Shown: positions 23,643 through 35,152 of the stretch, piece after piece
How the letters are laid out: each line of letters starts with the position of its first letter
Numbering within the stretch: the first letter of the stretch is position 1
Assembly: GCF_027595985.1 (NCBI RefSeq)
Contig: NC_073307.1
Span: forward strand, 121,437,678 to 121,501,677
Source of the DNA: Sorex araneus
Taxonomy: Eukaryota; Chordata; Mammalia; Eulipotyphla; Soricidae
Reading direction: 5' to 3'
Length of the DNA: 64,000 nt
The notes under the pieces: generated by a model
What the model saw: only the letters and a program-made list of their open reading frames with translations
Told to the model about the DNA's origin: nothing
Databases searched by the model: none
Translations under genes and position numbers: made by a program

Positions 23643-24320
23643 GTTCCTGTCTGTAGTACGGTACAGTCTACATGGGCTCGCCCTGATAGCTCAGCCCAGC
23701 CCCAACAGTCTACTTACGCACGGATCTCCCATCCAGAAAGAACCCTCCAATAATCATTTACTTAGTGGTCCCTTCTCTATCCCAGCTGCCATTCACTCAG
23801 CATGTGAGGCCAACTTCCAAGCCATGTAGTGATCCTCCTGGCCCTGATCCCTTCTATCCATGGGTGTGAGTGTCCCATTCTGCTCCTTTATATTCCACAA
23901 ATGAGTGCAGTCATTCTATATCTGTCCTTCTCTCTGACTCATTTCATTTAGCACGGTATTCTGCATGTCGATCCACTTATACGCAAATTTTATGATTTCA
24001 TCTTTTCAAGGACTGGGGCAATAGCAGAGTGGGTAGGCCATTTGCCTTGTATGTGGCTGACCTGGGTTCGAGTCCTCTGTCACTCTCAGAGAGCCCGCAA
24101 GCTACCAAGAATATCCCGCCCACAGAGAAGAGCCTGGCAAGTATCCATGGCCTATTCAATATGCCAAAAATAGTAACAACAATTCTCACAATGGAGATGT
24201 TACTAGTGCCCGCTCAAGCAAATCGACGAACAGTGGATGACAGTGCTACAGTGCCACAGTGCATCTTTTCCAACAGTTGTATAGTATTCCTTTGTGTATG
24301 TCTACACAATGGAGGCTTGT
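23643..24320 (-). mobile_element. L1 3' region (minus), split by a SINE
   Basis: Reverse L1 3' UTR and ORF2 end: CTATCCCAGCTGCC, CATTTAGCACGGTATTCTGCATG and ACTTATACGCAAATTTTATGATTTCATC, resuming after the SINE with CAACAGTTGTATAGTATTCC. The T-rich tail is missing. Confidence 0.8.
24008..24261 (+). mobile_element. SOR-type SINE, long-body variant
   Basis: tRNA-like head (GGGTTCGAGTCC B box) with a second body type ending CTCACAATGGAGATGTTACT and GACAGTGCTACAGTGCC. It is flanked by CATCTTTTC at 23999-24007 and 24262-24270. Confidence 0.9.
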
Positions 24321-27017
24321 CTTTTTTGTCTCCTAAAAAAATCCTTAGAAACCTGAACCTCCTCCATGTTTGTTGTGGTTCATAATAATGCTCATTATTT
24401 TAATTTCATATAATTATTATAATTATAATATTATAATATCATATTATGATTAATGTTCATATTATAATCTCATGTAGTATGATTCACTTTGACTATTTGT
24501 TGTAATAGTCTTATTAACATGGAAGGAAAAAAATAGAAGAATAAAGGAGTTGGAATCTGGATAGATGAACATAGGCCCTGGTTTTGGAGCCATACCTAAA
24601 GAATTCCAGGTTCCCTGCCACCTCATTTATAGTGAGAGGAGTTTCCATCAAATATCTTTAAATGGGTCAGTTTTTGAGGAAGAATCAAAGTTGTAGAGAC
24701 CGCAGTTACTCACATTTTCCATTCTCCTCAGAAATATTATTGAGGGTGTGGGAATAGGGCTGACTGATTCTGGATGGTACCAAGCAACTGGGCCCTGTCA
24801 TCATTGGGCACCTGCTTTGAGGAGGGCACAAGTAAGGCACCGATCCTTGTGTTCTGCCTTTCTTTTCTTCCCCTGGCTGGTTGATAAATGTCACAGAGAG
24901 CCACACAGTGTTAACACTTTTTTAAAAGAGGAATGGGAGAGATATGGGTTTCAAGATTCAGGTCAATTTTAGTTCTTATAGTTCATTTGAAACACAGTTA
25001 CTATTCTTCCTTACAAATTCAAAATCATGAACCGAAAATAATTTGAAAAATAAATATTTATAAATAATTATAAATACCACCATATTTTTTTAAAAAAGGA
25101 AATTATACTGCCAATGATGGGTCATTTGAAGTATTATTCCAAAGAAGTTATACAAATGTTATTATCACAACAAAAATGTAAACAATTTAATGGGATGTAG
25201 TAAAGAAGAGATCTGTCACCCAGAGAAATTCCCAGAAACTTTCTTTTTGAACAAGCCAACGAAGATAGAATCTTCTGCCTTTATCACCAAATCCATTTGC
25301 ATATTCTCCATTGATTATGCATCCAGGAGGAAATATCTCTGTGCCTCACAGACTGATTCCCATTTCCTCTGACTCTGGGACAAATAAGGAAAATAAGAGT
25401 GAAAAAAAAAACTGTGAGAACAGCCATTTGGAATACTTTCTCCCAGCAAGGTTGTGAGTTTGCAATGAGCAAGGCAAACACCCTACCTGCTGTACTATCT
25501 CACTGGCTCCTGAATTTCTGTGTTTCTGGTGCACTCAAGTTACTCTAGTTGCTCCCAGTTTGAGGTCCATGGATGCACCTCAGGACAAAAACACAGCAGT
25601 GGCTTTGGAAATAAGCTTGATAAACTTATCTGCTTTGCATTCTTCCTTTTGGTGGCAAGCTGACTTCTGTTGACAGGAAGATTCTATAGAGATTCACCTT
25701 GGTTTTGAACCCTTCTCTGCCCCTGAAGAAGACTCCTCAGAAGGAGTGGAAGTTGGTGAGAAGGAGGCTTATCAAGTTTCCCCTGAATATCTGTGGTTTC
25801 CTTTTCAAAGACCTGCTGTACAATGACACCCCAATGTCTTTGGTGTCATGACCACTCTTTGCATGTGTCTCAACATTTGATCTGATTAAACCTCTATTCC
25901 AGTCTGTGCATCTCCATCCCCATGTGTTATACTTCCAGCTAGTGGTTCTTGTGGATTCTCTCACTGACAGCCGTGTGCCTGGGCAGCACACAGAACAATG
26001 GAATTTGAGTCTGTGAAAATTAGAAATAAAGTACATTTTGCTTATCTGAGACTCAGACTCTACTTGATTCTTTTAAATTTTGTGTTATTATGGTAATAAG
26101 TCCTTTTAACTTGTTTTCCTTATAAATGCTACAGAAGAATATCAACTCAATAAAATCTACTACTGTCATTTCCAGAAAGAGCAGTTTTTCCACGTTTGCA
26201 TCAGAATTCTTTTTCTAAGATTATGGATGTGAATAACACTTACATTTGGTTTTGTTTGTCAGTGTAAGCTAGAGAATCATTTTTCTTCCCATATAAGATT
26301 TTATGATATGACCAGAAACTTAGATTTTTAAGAGTTGTAATAAAATAAGGTTGTCAATGATATGATAATGCTTTTAAGAAAATTGAATAATATACAAAAT
26401 AAAACAAGTATGGACAATGAGAAACAGTATAATGTCAGAGTTTTCAATGACTTGTTAATTTAAATTTTTCACAATTGTATTTTTTTCCACTGAAGAATAA
26501 AAGTGCAAAGCATTACTTTGCCAGCTGTGGTGACAATGTGGGTTGAGACATTCTCTCACATTTTTCACAGAAGTAAAATTTGACAGAATCAGCAATAAGG
26601 GTCATTTAAAATATGTATAAATATATACATATAAAATGTATACAATGCATAGATGTATACATTTTACATGTATAAATCTGTATAAAGACATAAATATGAA
26701 GACATAATCATGAAATATAAAATAGGAAACCTTTACCTTATGTTAAGTGCAGAGGTTTTTTTCCTCTTCATTTAGTTTCTATTAGCTTTAGCGCATGTTT
26801 CCTTGACTGTACAGTAATGTTTGAGGTTGATGAGGTCTGATATTTTTCTTTGTTTCTATTACTTTTAGTACCAATTTATAAGAATTAGTATTTTGTGTGA
26901 GAGAGCAACTCATGGAGAAAGAGTAAGTCCACAGAGATGTATAAAACAGATATAGAACTACTGCATTGGAAATTTTTCCTAGGGTTAAAATGCAACTTAT
27001 TCCATATTATCCAGATT
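24311..27017. repeat. MRGPR 3'-flank duplication block a, copy 1
   Basis: No gene. It is homologous to 32060-36200 and to 44010-45136 plus 54652-55330 in the same orientation. Shared marks are AAGAATTCCAGGTT, TAGAATCTTCTGCCTTTATCACC, TCTCTGCCCCT-AGAAG, CAATGTCTTTGGTGTCATGACC and ATGGCAATAAGTC-like. 24400-24480 is an AT palindrome-rich patch. An old SINE remnant (AAGGCAAACACCCTACCTGCTGT, minus) is at 25465-25515. 26740-27017 belongs to the receptor 3' flank and matches 43110-43470 and 58480-58790. Confidence 0.8.
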
Positions 27018-27029
27018 TACCTTCTGATT

Positions 27030-27275
27030 GGGCAGAGCGATAGCATAACCGGTAGTATGTTTGCCTTGCACGAGGCTGACCCAGTTTCGATTCCTCTGTC
27101 TCTCTCAAGGAACACAACAAGCTATGGAGAGTATCCTGCCCACTTGGCAGAGCCTGGCAAGTTACCCGTGGCATATTCCAAATGCCCAAATCAGTAAAAA
27201 CAAATCTCACAATGGAGACATTACTGGTGCCAGCTCGAACAACCGATGTACAATGTGATGACAGTGCTACATTAC
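27030..27275 (+). mobile_element. SOR-type SINE, long-body variant
   Basis: Full-length copy flanked by the perfect 12-bp duplication TACCTTCTGATT at 27018-27029 and 27276-27287. It is absent at the equivalent site near 43470 and 58790, so it inserted after the receptor units duplicated. Confidence 0.92.
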
Positions 27276-27348
27276 TACCTTCTGATTTTTATAAGTGAGA
27301 AATACAAACATGTCCTGAAAACACTCAAAGATTAATGCTAATAGCAAA

Positions 27349-27354
27349 TTTATT
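27349..27354 (-). terminator. Polyadenylation signal of the intact MRGPR gene
   Basis: TTTATT on the plus strand, that is AATAAA on the coding strand, about 185 nt past the stop codon. It is conserved at the matching places in the other minus-strand units (43540 and 58852 areas). Confidence 0.6.
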
Positions 27355-27399
27355 CTGTGTGAACACTATACCAAATAGACATTTTACCTATATGCATAT

Positions 27400-27424
27400 G
27401 TATATATATATATATATATATATA
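27400..27424. repeat. (TA)n microsatellite
   Basis: About twelve TA units in the 3' UTR of the intact receptor. The matching region at 58890-58910 has only a few units. Confidence 0.95.
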
Positions 27425-27536
27425 CACCATGAAAATAAATGATGGTTCAGTTATAATATTCAGCTTTAAAAAGTGAGACTATGGTATTTGAAAGACAATG
27501 ATACAATTTCTGAAAACTGTCTACATTTTGATTGAG

Positions 27537-28526
27537 TTAGGCCATATTAGTATTTCCTGACTTCTTCAAAGTCTCCTGAGGAGGGCTGCCTTGATTTACA
27601 TACTCCCCAGGAACATCCTGCAAAGCTCTCTGCAGAATTAGTTTGAGGCTCCTTCTTTGCTGTCTTCTCTGCTGCCTATAAGAGCCAACAAAGAAGTAAA
27701 TGATGGGATTGGCACAGCTGTTGACACAGGCTAATACATTTGTCACTACAAGTACTATAGCAATGTCCCTGTAAGAAACAGTTGTCATCCAGTGTGAGAG
27801 AAAATAACTGATTCCCCAGGGCAGGCCACAGAGGAGGAAGACCAGCACTGTGACCCCGATGGTCACATACAGCCTGGTCAGCTTTATCTTCTGGGAGCCA
27901 CACAGCAATCTGGCCAGCAGCCCCAGGCTGGACCCAAACCCAAGCACAAAGGAGAAAGACAGCCAAGCAACAATGCTGAAATCAATTAGTCTACACAAAT
28001 ACTCATCATATTCTCCAAACAGCAAACCACAGATCTGCATTCTCAGAATGGTCAGGATCAGGGACAGCACCCAGAGCAGGGCACACATGACAGATGACAT
28101 GTGTTTTGGGCGGTGGCAACGATACCAGATGGGCGTTAGGACAGACAGGCAGTGCTCAGTGTTAATTGCAGTGAGAATATTCAGGCTTGCAATATAGGGA
28201 AAAACAAATGCTAGGAAAAAAACTATTAAGAGGTTTCTGGGGTATATTTCACTATATCTGATCAAATGCATTATGGAGGATACCATGTGGGTGCATAGAC
28301 AGACAAAATCAGCTCCTGCCAAGTTGAGGATATAGACAGAGAAAGCATTCCTCTTCATGTGGAAAGCCAGGAGCCAGAGCACTACAGCATTTCCTGCCAG
28401 CCCCAGCAGGGAAATGATGAATTCCAGAATTCCTGAGATCAGCAAAGCCATGTCAAGTTGTCTATAAAAGTCAAATAAATCCTGCCACATGCTTTCAATC
28501 TCCCAAGGTGCGACAGTTACATCCAT
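27537..28526 (-). CDS. Mas-related G-protein-coupled receptor, MRGPRX-like, intact
   Basis: Single-exon 329-residue class A GPCR; the family usually has about 320-330. The start is chosen at 28526 (AACATGG context, 26 nt after a splice acceptor). The extracellular N-terminus of ~26 residues has no N-glycosylation sequon. TM1 is ~27-55 ([13 protein letters not shown]), TM2 ~61-86 ([14 protein letters not shown]), TM3 ~98-122, TM4 ~144-165, TM5 ~180-208, TM6 ~220-243 (FLLCGLPWGI), TM7 ~255-280 with NPIIY at 273-277. The tail is Arg/Gln-rich (RQQRRQQRRSLKL), then ALQDVPGEY. The third-helix motif at 123-126 is TEHC; most family members have Arg where this has His. MRGPRs of this branch act in sensory neurons and mast cells as itch and pain sensors for peptides and amines; the ligand here is unknown. 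It sits in a tandem array with four broken copies. Orthology to one human MRGPRX gene cannot be assigned. Confidence 0.95.
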   Translation of the reverse strand: MDVTVAPWEIESMWQDLFDFYRQLDMALLISGILEFIISLLGLAGNAVVLWLLAFHMKRNAFSVYILNLAGADFVCLCTHMVSSIMHLIRYSEIYPRNLLIVFFLAFVFPYIASLNILTAINTEHCLSVLTPIWYRCHRPKHMSSVMCALLWVLSLILTILRMQICGLLFGEYDEYLCRLIDFSIVAWLSFSFVLGFGSSLGLLARLLCGSQKIKLTRLYVTIGVTVLVFLLCGLPWGISYFLSHWMTTVSYRDIAIVLVVTNVLACVNSCANPIIYFFVGSYRQQRRQQRRSLKLILQRALQDVPGEYVNQGSPPQETLKKSGNTNMA

Positions 28527-28551
28527 GTTCAGAAACTCTCTGCTGATGTTC

Positions 28552-28566
28552 CTGGAAACACAAATG
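28552..28566 (-). other. Splice acceptor of the MRGPR coding exon
   Basis: The coding strand reads TTTGTGTTTCCAG then GAACATCAGC, with AG at 28553-28552. The same site precedes pseudogenes 2 and 3. The upstream non-coding exon was not located. Confidence 0.65.
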
Positions 28567-29322
28567 AGAAAGAATTTTCAGTATGATCACGGATCCCCAT
28601 GGTCATACAGGTACCTAAGACCAGAGAAAAGCAACTTAGACAGTTTAAGCAGGTCACACAGCTTTCACATGCTTTATTTAGACTCTGCCTGATCTTTCTG
28701 AAAAGCTTAGGATTTCTCTACTGAATCACAACTTTTCACAGACATGAAATGTTCTCAGGTCTTAATTTTCCCACTAATTTCCTAGGCCATGTCCCATCAC
28801 ACAGTGTCTGCAGAGGATTTTCCTTACAGTCTGTGAGGGGCAGCAGTGAGACTCTAAGGCCATCTTCTTCTGCTCTGGGCTTTCTGTTCTTCAGAGGCAC
28901 GAATTATGTGACATCTCAGTGACTGAACATCACCCCGTCGCAGAAAACAGGACCCCAGGATATAAAGGAATATGACCCTGTAGTAGAAGGTCTGTTAAGG
29001 CCCATATGTCAGCTCTCTAAAAACAGAAAGCTCTTACTCATGTTCATTAGTATGTCCCAATGCCTCCATTTGTCAGGTCACAATGGGTCATTAGGATATA
29101 GATAACAAATGAGTGACAGATGGTTGGAACTAACCACAAATGTGTGTAAAGATGGGGTGGGTAAGATAGGGAAGAGGCCACTATGAAAATTATAACTGGG
29201 AATGGTCATGCTGGACAAAATTGGCAAGATTGGATGGTTAAAAGTAGGTAATGGACATTCTTGATAACCTTTCAGTATCAATGTTGCAAACCAAAATGCC
29301 CAAATGGGAAGAGAGAGAGAGA

Positions 29323-29409
<87 letters not shown>

Positions 29410-30266
29410 GGATGGAAGGGTGGAGGGATGGCAAGGAAACTGGGACCATTGGTGGTGGAAAAAGTACACTAGTGAAGGGATGGGTGTTGGAATACTGTAT
29501 GACAAAAATCTAATCATGATAAACACCATAATGCCCTAAAAATGAAAAAATATAGGGAAAAGAAACGAAAGGAAAAAATTAAAAATCAGACATGTAAAGA
29601 AGTATTTTTACTTATCCTTATTGAAAAGTTTTCATGTCTGACAGCATTCATTAAACATGCACAATGACTAGTTCTGTCTTCTGTGAGCTTAAAAGACAAG
29701 ATAATCTAGTAGGTACCTGCTAATAATATTGGAAATTGTTTATCATAATAAATAAAAACTCAATGAAATTTTAATATTTTAGTATGAAAAAGGTCATTCA
29801 AGCAATGGAGAGAGTCAGGAGTGGGGCTGAATGAGAGACTTCATTATTTACTTCTGAAAGTATAGAAGACAGTAAGATTTGTAATTTTTTGGTATGCAAT
29901 TCTATAGAGAATTCTTAGACAACTGTGGTAGGATATTGATTTTTAGGGATTTTTATGTTAATGTTTGTGGCACACGTGGTGATTCTCAGGAGTTACTCCT
30001 GGCTAAGTATACAAAAATTACTCCTGAACATGCTCTGAGGTCAATATGGGATGCTGGGGATGGAACCTGGGCTGGACCATGGAAAGAAATGCCTGCTGTG
30101 TACTTTCACTGGGCCCCATGGAGATTGGATATTGCTCAGGTGCCTTTTACCAGAGTGACTTGTGATTAAAACACAAATGTTCATTTGAACTTCAACTTGG
30201 AAAAAGTTGTCAAATCAAGGTGAAGAAGAGCTTCTGGTTTAGTGCTACTAAAGAAAAAAACTCTCT
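28567..30266. repeat. MRGPR 5'-flank duplication block c, copy 1
   Basis: No gene. It is homologous in order to 60070-61970 and in part to 19691-20697. Marks are GAGAAAGAATTTTCAGTATGATCACGG, GACTCTGCCTGATCTTTCTG and AAGCTCTTACTCATGTTCATTA. It holds an old L1 3' end (about 29240-29550), a long GA array, and an old SINE at about 29960-30130 (minus) that is also present at 61660-61815, so that SINE predates the duplication. Confidence 0.85.
29309..29406. repeat. (GA)n microsatellite
   Basis: About 48 GA units with one GGGA break. The equivalent places near 20117 and 60965 carry shorter purine arrays. Apparent Arg-Glu or Ser-Leu reading frames here are repeat artefacts. Confidence 0.97.
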
Positions 30267-30275
30267 CTGGGTCTT

Positions 30276-30928
30276 GTTTTTTTAATTTTTATTAGTGAAT
30301 CACCATGGGGTAAGTTACAAACTTATGAACTTTCATGTTTGTATTTGGTTTACATCCCTCCACCAGTGCCCATTCTCCTCTACCAGTGATCCCAGTATCC
30401 CTCCCACCTCCCCCATTCCAACCCCCACCACCCCATCGTGCCTCTGGGGCAGGGCATTCCCTTTTGTTCTCTCTTCTGTTGGATGTTGTAATTTGCAAGA
30501 GAGGTATTGAGTGGCCATCATGTTCGGTCTATAGTCCACTTTCAGCATGCAGCTTTCAACCCGAGTGAGTCCTCCCAACATTCTCTACTAAGTGTTCCCT
30601 TATCTGTCTCTGCTGCCTTTTCCCCCAGCATGTGAGGACAGTTTCCAAACTGTGGGGCAGACCTCCTGCTTCTTATCTCTACTACTCTTGGGTGTTAGTG
30701 TCCCATCCTGCTACTTTATAATCCACATATGAGTGTGATCTTTCTATGTCTGTCTCTTTATGACTCATTTCACTCAACATGATACTTTCCATGTTGATCC
30801 ACTTATATGCAAATTTCATAACTTCATCTTTTCTAACAGCTGCATAGTATTGCATTGTGTAGATGTACTAAAGTTTCTTTAACCATTCATCACTTTTGGG
30901 GCATTCCAGTTTAGTCCAGATTTTGTCC
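30276..30928 (-). mobile_element. L1 3' end insertion in block c
   Basis: Reverse L1 3' UTR and ORF2 end, from the T-rich tail at 30276 to CCATTCATCACTTTTGGGGCATTCC. It is flanked by CTGGGTCTT at 30267-30275 and 30929-30937. The paralogous site near 61960 is uninterrupted, so the insertion is younger than the duplication. Confidence 0.9.
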
Positions 30929-30937
30929 CTGGGTCTT

Positions 30938-32055
30938 TTTAAGAAAACATTAAGTTAACAGAACAAAATTTGTGACACTGAGAGGCTGACAGGAACGTGA
31001 AATAGAGAGCCTTTTTGGTCATGGAATTACACTGAAATCCAGCAGGTGGGTGTGGTGAGTGAGATACCTATGTAAAGCAATAAAATTAACCCTTAAACTT
31101 CATATCAAAGTTATTGAGACCATTCAAATATAATATAAAAAGAATGAAACTGCTAAGTAAATACTATCATTTCTATATAGAGTAAAGAAAATAGAAGCAC
31201 AAAGGGTTTGAGTGGTAGGTAGGTACCTGTTTGCATGCATACAATTGGTATAGTGCTGTTCTGAATATCTAGGTCTCAGTCAGTTACTTTTCCTTTACCA
31301 AATCTACAGATCCACTTGTAGAGTGGAATGGCACCTACCTAAAGAGAAGTGAGAAAAAGATTGCAGTAACGCTTCTACAGATCCCAGGAGGAATATATTG
31401 ATTTGGGATTTTTTTTGTATAGCCTGGGTTATATAATTTCAAAGGTTAATGATACTTTGTAAAAAAAAAACCAAGGAGAAAGCGTTTAACATTTAAAGAA
31501 AATTTTAACATTCCAGCATCACACAAGCACAGTAGTTTCACTTCCTTCCATCATTGACTCAGTGTCCCTACCCCTCCATCTTCTTCCTCCCTTATCTCCT
31601 CAGCTTTATATGTTTTTGTACTGAAGTCCAGTTATCAGTTTCTGTTGGTCTTGGGCATTTGTATCCCTGACATTATTTCTTTATATGAGACAGATTATTC
31701 TATATATTTGCCTCTCTCCTAACTTCACATAATATAAGATCCATCCACATAGCAAGCAATGAATTGTATGTTAATTGAGGCCTCCAAGAACAATGCTCAA
31801 AGGCACAACTCACTTGCTACTAGAAAATACAACCTTTGTTCTATCAAGCAAAAGACTAAAATTATAGGAAGACACTCTTCTGCCCTATCCCCACAGTGAA
31901 AGGAAGACACATTTTCCTAGATATGATGAATAAACCATCAAGTATGTCTCGGGTCTTGCAGTTTTGGTGGGCAGACAAGAGGAGGTAAAGTATAGACCTA
32001 TTTCCATCCATCGGGGCCCATGTCCTATTCATACATGTCATTGAACACAAATTTC
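30938..32055. repeat. MRGPR 5'-flank duplication block c, distal part
   Basis: Homologous to 61980-62460 and 63640-64000 (AAATCCAGCAGGTGGGTGTGG, GGTTTGAGTGGTAGGTAG, CACTTGTAGA-TGGAATG, TTTCTGTTGGTCTTGGGCATTT). No gene is seen. Block a copy 2 begins just after. Confidence 0.8.
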
Positions 32056-32594
32056 AATTGTAATAAGTGCAGGTCCTTTTTGACTTTTGACAAAAATCTT
32101 AGAAACTCAAACCTTTTCATTTTGTTGTGGCTTACAATATGCTCATTTTTATAATCTCCTCATGTAGCATTGTTCACTCTATTTATTGTAATAGCCTTAC
32201 TAACACAGAAGAAGACAAATTATGGAGAATAAATGAGTTGGGATCTGGGTAGGTCAACATAGACCTTGGTCCAGAAGCCACGCCTAAGGAATTCCAGGTT
32301 TTCTGCCTCATCATTTATAATGAGAGGAGTTTCCATTCAGTGTCTCTGAAGGGATAGATTCTGAGAAGAATCAGGTTATAGGTACGCCACAGAAATATTA
32401 CTGAGGGTGTGGGAGCAGAACTGCCTGATTCTCCATGGTACCAAGCAATTGGTCCCTGTCCACACTGGGCACCTCCTTTGAACAGAGGAGAGGTTAGGCA
32501 CTGACACCTTGCATTCTTCCTTTCCTTTCTTCCCATAGTTGGTGGCTACATGTCACAGAAAACCACATAATTTTAATGAAATTCTTTAACTTTT

Positions 32595-32767
32595 TTTTTT
32601 TTTCTTTTTGGGTAACACCTGGTGATGCACAGGTGTTACTCCTGGTTCTACACTCAGGAATTACTCCTGGCAGCGCTCAGGGGACCATATGGGATGCTGG
32701 GATTCGAACCTGGGTTGGCCGCATGCAAGGCAAACGCCCTACCCGCTGTGCTATCGCTCCAGCCCCT
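32595..32767 (-). mobile_element. SOR-type SINE (minus)
   Basis: T-rich tail, GGTAACACCTGGTGATGC body and the tRNA-like head in reverse (GGATTCGAACCTGGG, GCTGTGCTATCGCTCC). A perfect 16-bp duplication, AAATTCTTTAACTTTT, lies at 32579-32594 and 32768-32783. Confidence 0.95.
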
Positions 32768-33069
32768 AAATTCTTTAACTTTTCAATTCTTGCCTAAAAT
32801 TCAAAATATGCGAAAAAGGGAGAAGCATGCTAAAGGGAGAAGTCATGTTTTCAAGACTTTAGCTATAGGTCAGTTTTAGCTATTATAGTTCATTTAAACC
32901 ACATTTGTTATTCTTTCTTCAAAAATCAAAATCACAAACACAAATAATTACAAATATTTACTACCACCATATTTTTAAATAAAAGAGTGTTTGTATTGGG
33001 TATGATTTTTTATAATAGCAAGAAATGAGAGATGATAAATCATTTTAAATAAATTATACAGATGGAGAT

Positions 33070-34243
33070 TGTAAAAAACTAAAGCTAGCAGAGGGGGGCG
33101 CGCGCACTCGCTGGCTCTCTGGGCGGCTCTGTCTCACCGCCCACGTTCGGTACCCCGGAATCGCTGTGTGTGCCGTAGGTCAAGGGCAGGCGATGGAAGG
33201 AAGAAAGCCAAACTGTTGCTCCATCGGTTTATTTCATTTCCATCTCCATTCTCCTCTGATTCTCCTCCTGCTTCTTTCTCCCCCATCCTACTTCATTCTC
33301 TCTCTCTCGATCTGTGATTCTGGCCCCCAACCCACTCTTACAGCCTAGTTAAATCTCCCCAGCATGAGGGGGTTGGGGCATACACTTAGGTGTGGTCAGC
33401 AATAGGGTAAGGTTCTTTTCCCTCAGGGGATGCTTCTCCTAAGACTTAATTCTCTTTCAGCTGGAGGATCCACCCAAGGGCGGAGTCCCATGAATGTGTT
33501 TCTCTTCTCCTCAGCCAGCAAACATATAAGAATTCATAATATTAATCATTTTGTATGGACACAATAAGAGATGCATTAAAGCTTATAGAATTGCTCTCTT
33601 GGGGCCATCTCAATCTCAGACTACAGTGCTCAGGCCAGAACAGTCTTTCCTATCCCTAGCAGGGTCCTAGTCTCATCATTACTTTTGGATCATGACAGCA
33701 TTTGTCTATGATCAAGCTCTTAACTTATAGTAAAGAATTAGGCACTTTGGCCAGGCCCATCTCGATGCCAGGGTAGCACATAATTCACCACTTGCCCTGG
33801 ATCCTTCCTGTCCCTCATCAGGACCCCGCTTTTTGGGGTGCTAGGAACTGAGGGCAACTGAGGCTTAAGTGGAGAAAGCAGATGCCTGGGAGGGAATAAT
33901 ATTCGAGGCCAATTAAGTCTTAAGTTATAAAAACATAATATTGTCTTCTTGTGTCTATACAAAAAAGACATAGCTTTAAAGTAAATTATTCAAAAGGCAT
34001 AAAGAGGAGAGAAAGGCAATGTTATAATATTCAGTGTCCTAGGAAGTTCTGACCTTACCAATTAACAGAGTTTGATTAGAGGAAGAGCAGACAAACTGGT
34101 AGAAGTGGTTACAGATAAACAAAGGAATGGGAGTGACTCGGGAGCACTTTGATGGGTGTGACTGATAAACCTAAGCTCCTTGGGCAAGGGGAGCAAGGAC
34201 GAACCAAAATCAGGCCTAACATATTTAGAGCTATCTTCCAACA
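33070..34243 (-). mobile_element. Solo LTR, family Y, third copy (minus)
   Basis: 1174 bp. The plus strand begins TGTAAAAAACTAAAGC and ends TTCCAACA, with a 6-bp duplication GGAGAT at 33064-33069 and 34244-34249. It is the reverse complement of the type of 22623-23636, sharing CACCGCCCACGTTC and the GTCATGATCCAAA/ATCATGACAGC block. TTTATT near 33228 is AATAAA on the minus strand. Confidence 0.88.
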
Positions 34244-34306
34244 GGAGATATGACAAGCAAAAAAAAAAAAATAAGGCAAACAATTATATGGAATGTGGTG
34301 AATAAG

Positions 34307-34557
34307 GTGCTGGAGTGATAGCACAGCGGTAGGGCGTTCGCCTTTCTCGAGGCTGACCAGTGTTCGATTCCTCCGCCTCTCTCGGAGACCATGGCAAGCT
34401 ACCAAGAGTATCGCACCCCCATGGCAGTCTGGCAAGCTACCCGTGGCGTATTTGATATGCCAAAAAGAGTAACAATAAGTCTCACAATGGAGACGTTACT
34501 GGTGCCCGCTCGAACAAACCTATAAGCAATGGGATCACAGTGACAGAGACAGTGACA
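34307..34557 (+). mobile_element. SOR-type SINE, long-body variant
   Basis: Full-length, flanked by GTGGTGAATAAG at 34295-34306 and 34558-34569. Its 3' end has CAGTGACAG-type short repeats. Confidence 0.92.
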
Positions 34558-34971
34558 GTGGTGAATAAGAAATCCATCACACAGAGACACAACCCAGAAA
34601 CTATCATCTGACAAGCATACTTCAGAAGATAGAATACTCTGCCTTCATCAACAAATCCTATTTGCATATTCTCCATAGATTATGCTTCAAAGAAAAATAT
34701 CTCTATCTCACAGAAGGATTTCCATTTCCTGTGATCTGGTGCATCCAGGGAAATAAGATGTCAAAAAATTGTGAGGACAGCAACTTGAAATACTTTCTCC
34801 CTGCCAGGCTGTGAGTTAGTAGTGACACAGGTCAGCAGTGGGCAAGGCAGACACCATAACTGCTGTCCTTTCTCCCTAGCATCTGAATTTCTGTCTTTTC
34901 TTACCATACTCATATGGCTTCAGTTTGATATTCATGGATGTATGTGACTTAGGACAAAACACAGCAGTGCT

Positions 34972-35152
34972 GGGGGCTGGAGCAATAGCACAGCGGGTAG
35001 GGCGTTTGCCTTGCACGCGGCCGACCCAGGTTCTAATCCCAGCATCCCATATGGTCCCCTGAGCACCGCCAGGGGTAATTCCTGAGTGAAGAGCCAGGAG
35101 TAACCCTTGTGCATCGCTGGGTGTGACCCAAAAACCAAAAAAAAAAAAAACC
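34972..35152 (+). mobile_element. SOR-type SINE
   Basis: Near-consensus short-body copy with head GGGGCTGGAGCAATAGCACA and end GGGTGTGACCC plus A tail. Perfect 14-bp duplication AACACAGCAGTGCT at 34958-34971 and 35153-35166. Confidence 0.96.

Noticed and set aside
27850-28197. 115-residue frame opposite the intact receptor
   Set aside because: Shadow of the receptor coding sequence on the other strand.
29078-29539. Several long frames reading Arg-Glu or Ser-Leu repeats on both strands
   Set aside because: They are translations of the GA microsatellite; no composition or homology beyond the repeat.
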